DNA of 64,000 bases from Hymenolepis diminuta. Taxonomy: Eukaryota; Platyhelminthes; Cestoda; Cyclophyllidea; Hymenolepididae. Each line of letters starts with the position of its first letter. Position 1 is the first letter of the stretch. Shown one piece after another: positions 39,504 through 51,100 of the stretch. Both the position numbers and the translations under genes were made by a program. Location of the stretch: positions 3,045,578-3,109,577 of the forward strand of contig CAADRB010000010.1 in NCBI GenBank assembly GCA_900708905.1. The letters are read 5' to 3'. The notes under the pieces were generated by a model that was not told the DNA's origin, did not search any database, and was given only the letters and a program-made list of their open reading frames with translations.

Positions 39504-42170
39504 ATGACTGATCTCATTGAGAAACTCGTGAGTTTTACCAACTCATTTATCGTTAAACTAACAAAAAGCAAATTAATGCATTTATTTATGAAAGTCTGCA
39601 GCTAGATGGAATGATCGCATAGAAGCTCTGGAGAGAATTGATTCTAGACTACGGAGCAATGCTTGCACACAAATAGAAACATCGGATTTAGTAAATGCTG
39701 TTATCAGTGTAAGTTTAATTTCGTATACACCAATAAATAGGTCTTGTCCACGGACAAACACCCCAAGGTTATAGTGACGGCTGCGAATCTAATTGCACGT
39801 TCTGCTGCTACGATGAAACGAGATTTCGCGCCATTGTCGAAACAGACTTTGAGTACATGTCTGGTGGGATTTCGCACAAAACAGCCCGTTATTTTAGCTG
39901 CTCTTCGGGCTGCTGCTGATGCTTCGGTTGCCACCGTAAGTTGCCTTCGTGAATATATCTTAATGTGGATACTAAAAGACGATCTCCAAATCAAAATTAC
40001 GACGATTATAGTACTTGTCTCTCTAACCTGTGCATTTAATTTTCTTAATTTAATTCTCCTTTGTTTGTTTCTAAATTTACTATTTAACCCACTTCCATTT
40101 TGGCCTTATAAACCTTAAGTCATTCACTAGCGCTTAGCCCGTCTTAAGACGTAATTTCATCTCAGGGGTGGTTTTTCGTCTATTTGATCTGTTAGCTGTA
40201 GTAGTGCAACTTTAGATTTTTTCTCGCTTCCTGATTTAATCTGTAAGAATCATGACAATCAGATTTAGGTTCGACCGGCGGTTTCAACACCATCAGTTTT
40301 GTGAAGTTGATCTTGAACCCTGATTTTTTGCCTTTATTTGTTGTACTGTTATGCTCTAGCTCTTCCATTTTGTTAGCTGACTTAGTCCTGAATTTGCGAC
40401 TCTTGGACTTCTCAGTTCTCCTCTTTTTTTGGAAACGAATTTATTGTAAATATCCGTGGACTCAACAGTATCAGTTCATACTTTGTGCAATGAAATAGTT
40501 TGAATTTTCTTGCTCGCCAACTAGTTTACGGGTTTCTTTAATGGTCTTGGCTTTTTGCTACAAGTTAAGCTGCGCCATCTAGTGCCATATTACAGCTTTA
40601 TTCGCCACATCTCTAGCTCTCTTCTCTTCCTTATAATTATTTTTATTCCCGTTCTTTCTAAGTTTTTTAAATTTGCGGTTCTCTAGATTCTGTGCGTTCT
40701 AGTTTATCGGTATCATTCCGGACCTTTATTGTGCTATCTGCCGAAAAAACTGATCGGTATAGTTTTGACAAAAATACATTCTTGCACTTGTTTATCGATC
40801 TTCGGCTTTCCGTTCTTCGTTACTGTTTCGTTATTGTCCAACCAGTTAGCCATTGGCTTCCCATAAATATTTCTGAATAAGTAAACGATTTCTGAGGGAT
40901 CGATCTCACTTTTCCCTAGTTTATCTTCTTTTTTGTTGCCTTTTATCGGTAAACTTTGTGAAACTTATCATTCCTTAACGTTAGTGGAGATCTTTTGTTT
41001 ATTGGTAATATCTATTCACATTACATCCCATTTGTTCTCAAATCCGCTTCTCTAATACTTGCGTTGTTTACTTACAAGTTAGGACTATAATAAAAAAATT
41101 ACAATCTGGTCAGCGAGTTTCTTCTGGATATGGTCGTCGCTATGTAAAAACTCAACGGTTTGTTTGAGACATAAGATTAATGTCCTTGTGTTCGAGTTCA
41201 TTGCTAACTCGGAGATAATTTGTGAAAATAGAGGAAGAAAATCATGGTCAATACGACCAATTGCATTTTTGAGCTTCCTCCAATCTTTTATGTATTCTCA
41301 TCGGATCTGATTATAAAGCGAGCTAAAGCTAGACTACCGATTAGGTCTGTATTTTACTTCTAATTATACTGAGATACGGGCAGATGTTTTGATAGGAAGC
41401 CAACAAATCAAAGCTCAAAGTTCTAATGTTTATGTTTGGGCTCGAGATGAGTGATTTACACAGATTGTCTCTAAGTCGTCTATCATCCTTATCAATAATG
41501 TAGGCATACGCCGCTCCTGGCAGTTATTTGAAGCATAAACTGTCATAATATATATAATTTGTTCAGATAATGCCATGTTTTGGAGTAACTGCAATTCTGT
41601 CTTATCTCTCTCCGTGTCTGAGTCAACTGTAGCCGAGCGATGTCTAGATCATAACTAGACTTCCTAGCATTAAGTCTATAGAAACGTCTTTACAAAAGTT
41701 TTCTAAACATTCATTTCTGTTGTAGATGTCTATTGAATCAGTTGCCGAAGCAGTAATTGCAAGTCTTGGGGAAAAGTCTGCTAATCCTACCTCCAAAGAG
41801 GAGGCAATGGGTGTTCTGAATCGAGCTCTTCAAGTCTCCCTAGATTCCTCCAATCCACCTCCCGTTTCTTCCCGTCGAGTCATCTTTAAACATATCCTCT
41901 CTCCCCTTGTCTTCAACTTGGAAGATCGGACGGACACTGTCCGAGATGCCGCATACAATACCCTCGCCTCTGCTCGTCGGTTTCTCGCTGATGAGGCTGC
42001 TTATGCTCGACTCGCTTCGAAAGACGTCGACGATTCAAAAAAGTCTCGAATCGATCAGGCCTATCAGAAGTTGGCGAAGGTGGTCAAGAAAGTTAACAGA
42101 TCTCCAAAACCTCCCACTGTCGAATCTAATGAATTGGACGATTTTCCAGATAAAGCTGTTCTTGCGAAAA
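39504..42170 (+). CDS. CKAP5: CKAP5 exons 1-4: TOG2-like domain and linker
   Basis: Residues MTDLIEKL plus SAARWNDRIEALERID match the first helix pair of ch-TOG TOG2 (KIEAKKWQERKEALEAVE), including the tubulin-contact Trp. The helical repeats continue with VLSTDKHPKVIVTAANLIAR and FRTKQPVILAALRAAADASV. Exon 4 completes the domain with VFNLEDRTDTVRDAAYNTLA. A lysine-rich linker (KKVNRSPKPP, KKPKMNAKG) follows. Introns of 67, 32 and 1,790 bp separate the four exons. Confidence 0.87.
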
Positions 42171-45100
42171 GACCACCAAATGCGACACCTTTAGTGGGTT
42201 CTTCTCAAGCAAAGAAGCCAAAGATGAACGCTAAAGGAGCATCTCAATTAATTCCGTCGAACTCAAACTTCACCTCTGAGTTGCATATGTCTGATGATGA
42301 GATTAAGGATATGCTCTTTAAACGGTCCATTTCTGAGTCGACAATAAATAATCTGACTTCGACGAATTGGAAAGAGAGATTTGAATCGATTGATCGTATA
42401 TATTCAACAGTTTCTAGCATATCTTCAATTGATTCCCCCGCGTTTACTCAATCCCTAATCAGATTTCTCCTTCGCACTCCTGGGTTTAAAGAGACTAATG
42501 TTCAGATTAAATGTCGCTTGCTTGAGACTCTGGCATCTCTAATTGAGAATTCCAAGGAGGCGTCTTTGTGTGAATCCCTCTTTGAGCATCTTACTACGAG
42601 TCTGGTGGGAATGATATGTACACCAAAACTAATCGGTTCGTGTGAGGCGTGTTTCAGGGGTCTAGAACAGTGTTGTGGACTAACAGTGCTTGGTGATACT
42701 CTCCTGGGAATTGTTGCAACTGCGAAGATGCCCAAGTCGGTGGAGCATACTATCCTCTGGCTTTCAAGGGCTCTTGAACGAGCTGAAAACTTCTGGTAAG
42801 ATATGTTGCATTGTTTCCGCTTTGTCCGTTAGATTAGTAGAATTTGAAAGAATCGTAGGGGCCGGTAACTGTTTTGGTTCGATCGTAGTGGTATTAAAGA
42901 TGTTTTTTGCATCGCTTCATGGAAAAGGAGTAAAAGTAGAAAATACGGAAATAGTCTCGCAAATAAGTGTGGGGAGTTGAGGTCAACAGAGGGTTAAATA
43001 GCACTCATTCGAGGTCCACTCAATTAGCTTTTTCCTCTAGTTAAAATAAACAACTTGAGGACACATTATGGTTCTATACGGGAACTTTAGGTGATCATAT
43101 AATTAAACCCCACTGTGAGAACGAGATAAGTTAGGTTTCAGGACCTAGTAGTGACTTAGATAAAAATTTTGGAAACATGTAGTGATTCATCCTTTAAACT
43201 CAGAACCTTTGAGCTATCTACCTCTGGGGAATTCATACCTTAGGAATTATTTCTTAATTGAAAGTATTTCATCTTAACCACTGACCATTGTCAAAGCCGC
43301 TTGATCAAAGCATTTTCTTACAAATCTATTTAAGCATAAGAGTTCAACAAAGGGGTTTATAGAGACCCTGATATCTTTCTCAATTTGTAGTTTAAACTAT
43401 CAACAGACTATAAAGCGCCTCAGAGAAGGTTTTAACAACGGCTCGGGTCAAGTTCGACATGCCTACATAACTCTCTCCGGTGCCATTTTCTCTTGTCTGA
43501 GCCATGGAGGCAGCAGCAATACTTATCCTCCAGTCGGAGCCTTTAAGGCCGATCTTGAAAACTCTACCAATTCGGCGATTGTTAAGCTCCTCCAAGAAGA
43601 ATTCGAGAAGCGAGAATGTATGGTAGCAAATGCCTATTCGACCCCGGGACTTGGCAACAAAAAACCACCACCTTCTCCCCTACTTCATGAACACGAAACT
43701 CCCGCGAGAAATCCCAGAAGGTAATTTGTACAGTAATATCTACGGAAATTTAATTATTAGGAACTTTGTGATAGGCAGGTTTGTGGTTTTAGGACTACTA
43801 CTGTGCTGTCCAGTCTCTCGAAAACACTGCAGCGATCTCTGGCTTGTGAGAGTCATAAATCTCCACCAATCCATGGAAATGGGAGTTATATTCTTGAGAG
43901 TGAAAATTCACCTTTCGGATTGTCTACCACATTCTCTGCTGTATCTGTTCCAATTTTGATGGCGGATTTTAAGGCGAAGAAGACTCGGCTTGCTCAACTG
44001 GCTACAGGGACACTTCATGTAAGCAATTAAATTTATCTTTGGTCTATCGAGCTCATAATCGTCTTTCTAGCTTACAGTTTAATTAGCTCTTCTAATTTGT
44101 GTAGTTGCGTAATAGCTAACTCTTGTTTAAATAGAACAGGTTTTCCATAAGAGTTGAAGAGTTTCATGAGGTATAAAGGATCGCCGAAAAGTTGATTGGT
44201 TACAGGGAGGAATTATTATGATGTTCATGCAATTTCTATGAACGGATTTCGTTTCTCGGCGATTGGATTTTCGGTTACTCGTATTTTATCGTATCTAGTA
44301 AACCAGTCTCCCCACTGCCATATTAAAAACAAATGTACTTTTATGAAAATGTGAAGAAGAGATCTTCCTTAAGTTTCAAATAATCAGTTTTCCAGATCTA
44401 GAGGGACGATAAAATCAAGATGGTCACCTGGAAAAGAGGCAATAGGATATAAGGGCTGGTTTTCAGTATGTAATGACATAGGTTATTTTTATAATTTCTC
44501 GGTTACCCTTTATAAAACCATACATTACTTGGACCTTAGGAAGATGGAAAAATACCTGTAGCTCAAATGAAAATCTTTCCTATTAAGAAAATTAATTTAT
44601 TTATGTAGGATTAGGTATATGATAAATGTTTGGCTGCCTGATTAGCCGGTGGTGGCTTCTTCATCGGTGGCCCTACGTGTCCAGGTTTAAATGTAGAATT
44701 TCAATCAAATCAATAATCCAGTACACGTGAGATGAAGCTTGTGAGTCTTGGGTGCACCGAAAATATATGATTTGGTTTCCTAACAAGAAGCTTTAGGGAA
44801 ATTGGTGACTTGTATACGTGACAACAAAGCGCCTAGAGCAGTCAACTTAATTCGGTATATCTTAACTCCATCTGTTCATCAAAACCAAATTTCCACTCAT
44901 CCTGCGCAGACGCTTACTCTTATGCTGTCGTCTTTCTCTAAATAACCTTGTCATCAAGATGTATCCATTTTTATCACTTGCGAGCACCGTCTATTAAATC
45001 CCACAAGATTTGTTCACTCTTGTGCTTGTTAGACGTATTAAGTTTCCTTTTCTACTAAATGAACTAACAGTCAAACAACTCTGGACATCTCAGTACTAAT

Positions 45101-48100
45101 TGTATGTCGCAATGAAAACGTATAATTTTGATATCTCAGTTTGGATTTATTTAAATTAGTTTTTCCACCTACCTCTCTTAGCCCTCACGCCAGCGTTTGG
45201 AAGCTGATTTTCTCGACGCAGGAATGCATGAGAACTTGCGGCGTCTGTTCTCCTTCTGGGATTCGAACCCAGCCAAAATCAAGGAGACCCTTGTGCTGTT
45301 GACTCAACTTCTTCTCCATCCCACGCCATCTCGTGAAGGGGCCATGGATGCTGGACATCATCACCCCCTCTCAGACACCCTGACCAATATCGATTTGATT
45401 TTTCAGTGGATGGCTGAGTCCTGTTTTTCTGCTGATAAACTAGATCTTGATGTCGTTGCTCAGTGTAAGTCAACAAGAGTTTTAGATCTTTCAATCTGTT
45501 GCGAATCTATGTTTTCTTCTTCATTGTGTACTTGTCTACTAAGTAATTGTATTTTCATGTCTCCTGTTGAGTCAGTGGATTATGGCCATTATATTATATA
45601 TTCCTCCTTCCTTCTTGATGTCAGTTTAATACCTTTATAAATATTTATGCCCTTTCCTATTAGCTTGCCAAATCTGTTAGTTGCTCCTTAATAGGCCATG
45701 CTTCCTATAGAATTATGTATATGGAAATAGTAGTACATTAAATATAGACCCAAACGAGGACAGTTGTTGTTGTTGAGGTATTAACTAATTTAATTGTCGT
45801 TCGTCAAGAGAAAGGTCTATTGTTGACTGATACTCAGAGTAAATTGAAGTAAAGGAAACACTAGTGAAGGTTTTTAAGAAACGGCTGCGATTAGCAGTAG
45901 AAAGTGTGTACTAAGTAAAAACTTATTACTAAAACATCTCGCAAGACGTGGCAAGATAGAATGAACAAGCATGAGGGCTTCTTAATGTACTAAGTAACAT
46001 TAAGGGGACTTCGAGTGAGAGGAAGAAGGCGACCAATTTGTCACAATGGCCACTTCCGTCTAAAGCAGTTTTGGTCTGCATGCTTTCGTACTTATTGGCG
46101 AGGTTACTAGCTTAGCCCACTTCCAATTTCTCAGTAGTAGCGTGCTTGGTAGCTTTCAGGCGGAAGAATAGAAGTAGATAGATAGGAAGAGAGAAAACCC
46201 ATGGAGTTTTCGGAGCTTGAGGTTAATTAGAGAGTTTCAGTTTGTTTATACTTTTGAAGAAATTAAGAGGAGTGTATGAGGTCGTCGTTTGTAGACAGTT
46301 TAGTCGAGTTAAACTGACTCAGAGGTTAACAATGTTTTTTCGAGCCGATTATATGGCTAATAATGTCAGGTCAACTTAATCCAGTGATATTCAGTGTCGA
46401 GTATCCAATTTTGATGTCGGATAAAGTTGTGGGTCATAGTAAGGGTCTCAGAGGTGTCGATATTCATCGGCGCACTCCCATTACGCGTTGTGACCGGCCG
46501 CACTCCTTAAGTCTGACTAATAAAGAGGGTGGCAGAATTAGTTTCTCACCTGAGAGGTTCCATGATTAGTATGAGTATGAGTATTGGAAAAAAAGTCCCT
46601 GAGTAGTCTTGGGTTGGAGTGATTCTTTCAGAGACTTCCTCCACAAGCTGCTATTTATCTTGTGCGTTTCTTTTGCAGCAATTGATTATCTGGATGAATT
46701 AATTTCCCGTCTTGCTAATGCTAAAATGATTCTGATGCCGATTGAAGTGCGTATCTTATTGCCATGGCCACTACTCGCTTCCCACATTCTCGAACGATAT
46801 TTCTGCCAATCAAAGGAGCATAGCAGTCGCCTGGCTAACCTCCTTCTCAGTTTCTGTCATGTGCTTCCAGCTAACGTGGTCTATACTACTGTTATGGATG
46901 CTATCAGTACTATCACAGAGACCATTATTCTCAAGGAGCTCTTCGTAGTTCTGAAACTCCTATTCTCGCGATTTCAAAGCCTGTTGGACCCTTCAGTTGC
47001 TGATATTAAGGCAATTGCTCAGTATGTGGGGTCCTCGGATAGGCAAGTGAATCGCGCTGCCCTGGAATGTCTGAAACTGGTTCGTGGAACCTACACGATT
47101 GAACAAATCTCAACGATGGCTGGAAACGTGAGTCAGCTCTTACCACTTGAAAATAGTAATAGAAATAGCCGAAGTCGTATAAATTGGGTGACAAGTTTTT
47201 GATGTCCCTTGTCGCGAATCCAGTTTAAAGGTCGAAATGCAATTCAGGAATCTAGAGGACAAAATTCTCTATTTGAAATCTGAGGATTTCTATCATACTT
47301 GTGCATTCCTTATGAACCTCTGGCGGATTAGAAAATATTGTAGTATCTAAGTTATCAACGTCAGTAAGAATGAACTATTATTTATGAAAATGCAAATGAG
47401 GAATATAATTTTATCACAGGAAGGCGTCTAAAATTGAGGTCAAAGGGGAGGAGGGATCGAGAGTATGGTTCAAGAAACTTTCAGAATATAATTCTTGAGC
47501 TCATATTCTCGGTATTCAAAACTTATTTGTTAGTTGACTAAATTGAGTGATTAGGAATGTCATCTCTGTAAATTTGTCTTTTCTGATAGTTAAGTATCGC
47601 TAGTTTATGAATGTTTTGTATGATTTTTGTTCCATCGCTCCCTTTGCTCCTACTTGTTCAACATAGAGTAGGATACAAAGAAGACAGAGCTATATCAGGA
47701 AGAGAATTTTCACCTATCTGAAATTGCGTGTATATAGGAGAGGCTTAATGGAGCTAAATCAAAACCTGGGCACATAAAATCATGCTGGTCTGATAGGCTA
47801 CTTATAGGAATGATTAACCGTCCATTAGACTAGTGAAAGTTAGTCATACTCAGAGCCACATTCCAGTGGGATTTATCTCTACTTTTCCCTCTTTTTTGTA
47901 GTTAACCGACAGAGACAGGGCATTTCTGGAAGATGCATTGAATCAAGACGTCTCAGCACATAGTTTTCATACTCCAATGAGACCGAAGGCAGTGACGTAT
48001 ACTGATAACATCAACAATGTCTCTTATACCAATAATCCGAGCATTCTTGCGTAAGTTGACAAATGCGTTATATTCTAACTTTTCCCTATATTGAGTTGTT

Positions 48101-51100
48101 GAAAATGTCAAAACCATGTTGTGCTCCAATGGTGTAGCCCGATAAGAAGTTGCATATTAAAAAGATATAAATCCGTTGAAAGACCTGAATAAGCGTACTT
48201 ATTGGAGATCGTCAAGAAATGAAAATCAGGATGCAATAGTCCAGTGTGCTATTCGTCTTCTTAAGAAAGCACTTTTATTCATTTGAACTGGAATCATAGT
48301 CTATTCTGCTCATACCGCTATTATTCTAATTGCGACTTCCTCTCCTGTAATATCCTTTAGGTCAATATCCCGCAGTCAGATCCAGGAAGATGGCGAGAGT
48401 TTGCTGAAAGCGGCAAGACAGTGGATCGTGAATGTGCTCGAGGTGGACGACAGAGCGAAGGAATATCGAATGGTCACCTTCCTCATCTCGAAACTTATCT
48501 CAACTCCACTTCATGATGGAGAACCAAGTGTTTTCGACGATGCTTTCTTGGCTCTCTCTCATCTCGACTTTCTACATCATTGTACGTATCCTTTTATTCT
48601 CTACTTATTAATATTCAGTAGCCGTTTTTGATTTTCCCACAACGCAAGTACTAGCTCATATCTTGAGTACTTGGTTTATACAGAAATGAGTCATTTTTAA
48701 TTCTCACAAATTGTGAGGAATAGGGATTTAGTGTTGAGATTTCTTCACTTTTCACTGCTTATCGTCTGTATTTGTCTTATCCGATATTATGTTCGGTCGA
48801 ATTTAATTATCTTTAATATCTAATGGTGTAGAGGGAATTTCGCTAGTAGGCTGTCGTTCCTGTGATGACTTTTGTGAAATATCACCTTAATCTTATCATT
48901 ATTGTTATCATTAATGCTTATAAAAAGGCAAAAATTTAAGTTTTATTTATGAGACACACCTAAACTTGTTTTAAGAAGATCAAGTACGGCTGTTAGAATT
49001 GAACGTTCATTTCAACTTTGATTAGCATTATCTTAGTTGTCTTAATTGTTTAAAATCCGGATGACATGTTTTCATTTGAACTCACTTTCGAAGGGACACT
49101 TCATTTTATTTGCAGTGCTTTCCTAATTTTATAGGGGTTTTGTTTCTTTTCTGAAGTTTAGGGCATGGAGTATGTTCTGAAGAATTTCCCTCCATTTATG
49201 AGCTGCCTGTTAAGTTATGTAAACTGATCCCCAGAATACTGTCTTACTTGTCCCTAACCTGAATACACGTATTTACTTGATTCTTCCTTCTTCTGACTAC
49301 AGGGTACAATGGTGCTGGTAGTTTAGCGGCATTGGAGTGGAATTCTATCCTTCCTAAGTTTTACGGCTTAAAAATAAAGGCATCTTAGTTGGTGGTAGGA
49401 AGTACTAATTGTATGTTCCGCAACCCTGTTATCCTCTTTCCGCATAATTGTCATAGTAACCTACTTGACAAGGAAGTTCATCAAATGTTAGGTCATCCTC
49501 GGGTTTGTCGTGATCATTCCACCGGCTCCTCATTTCACTTTCACTTACGATAAGTCGAAGATACATACAGTAAACGTCTGCTTTTTAGATCTTTAATAAA
49601 ATTTCATAATCGCTTCCTTGTGTTTTTATCTAGCAACTGCAACTCGTGATCTGCTTCTGTCACAGGCACCGGAATTGCTTGAATCTCTAGGCATACAGAT
49701 GGATCTCATTGCGTCTGGATGGATTCCTCCATTCGATTACTCCTCCGAGCGGGCTGGTCGTTTTGTTCGAGCAACTATCGGTCTCGCTATCAATGTAAGT
49801 CTTGTCTTTCCTCTACTTTGGAATCCGTCTTCACCATCTTACACATGTCCGAACTTTCTGTTGCGAAATAGGGTAGTAGAAGCTAATTCAGAGGTTTTCT
49901 AGGCTTTATACTTCCAATTTCTAATAACAATTTTAAGACCAACATAAAACATGGTCTGAAAAGTCCCGGGCCTAATAAATAGATGGCGCTAGTTTTATTG
50001 CAGTCACCTTTTTTCAGTTAATACTAACCTTCNNNNNNNNNNNNNNNNNNNNNNNNNNNNNNNNNNNNNNNNNNNNNNNNNNNNNNNNNNNNNNNNNNNN
50101 NNNNNNNNNNNNNNNNNNNNNNNNNNNNNNNNNNNNNNNNNNNNNNNNNNNNNNNNNNNNNNNNNNNNNNNNNNNNNNNNNNNNNNNNNNNNNNNNNNNN
50201 NNNNNNNNNNNNNNNNNNNNNNNNNNNNNNNNNNNNNNNNNNNNNNNNNNNNNNNNNNNNNNNNNNNNNNNNNNNNNNNNNNNNNNNNNNNNNNNNNNNN
50301 NNNNNNNNNNNNNNNNNNNNNNNNNNNNNNNNNNNNNNNNNNNNNNNNNNNNNNNNNNNNNNNNNNNNNNNNNNNNNNNNNNNNNNNNNNNNNNNNNNNN
50401 NNNNNNNNNNNNNNNNNNNNNNNNNNNNNNNNNNNNNNNNNNNNNNNNNNNNNNNNNNNNNNNNNNNNNNNNNNNNNNNNNNNNNNNNNNNNNNNNNNNN
50501 NNNNNNNNNNNNNNNNNNNNNNNNNNNNNNNNNNNNNNNNNNNNNNNNNNNNNNNNNNNNNNNNNNNNNNNNNNNNNNNNNNNNNNNNNNNNNNNNNNNN
50601 NNNNNNNNNNNNNNNNNNNNNNNNNNNNNNNNNNNNNNNNNNNNNNNNNNNNNNNNNNNNNNNNNNNNNNNNNNNNNNNNNNNNNNNNNNNNNNNNNNNN
50701 NNNNNNNNNNNNNNNNNNNNNNNNNNNNNNNNNNNNNNNNNNNNNNNNNNNNNNNNNNNNNNNNNNNNNNNNNNNNNNNNNNNNNNNNNNNNNNNNNNNN
50801 NNNNNNNNNNNNNNNNNNNNNNNNNNNNNNNNNNNNNNNNNNNNNNNNNNNNAAGGAAATACCATTAACAGTGAATATTATATAGCGTTATTGGAGCGTT
50901 TGAAAGCCGAAATTGCAAAGAAATGACCGCATATGGCAAGGAAAAAAATTTTGTTTCATTAAGACAACGCACCGTGTCACAAGTGAATCAAAACAATGGC
51001 AAAACTACATGAATTGAACTTCGATTTGCTCCCACATCCACCGTATTCGCCAGATTTGGCTTCCAGCGACTACTGGCTGTTCGCAGACCTGAAAAAATGC

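Noticed and set aside
40268..40285. GGTTCGACC, a possible tRNA B box in CKAP5 intron 3
   Set aside because: No A box or foldable arms at the proper distance upstream.
45948..45970. TGGCAAGATAG resembles the 5' end of the miR-31 family
   Set aside because: It lies in a dispersed repeat whose second copy (61.7 kb) does not keep the seed, and no hairpin is evident around it.
49221..49240. AATACTGTC resembles the miR-8/200 seed region
   Set aside because: It is part of the duplicated coding repeat (also at 57.65 kb) and no precursor fold is apparent.
50014..50865. Long minus-strand open frame of 283 residues
   Set aside because: It is almost entirely the run of N, so the frame is an artefact of unread bases.
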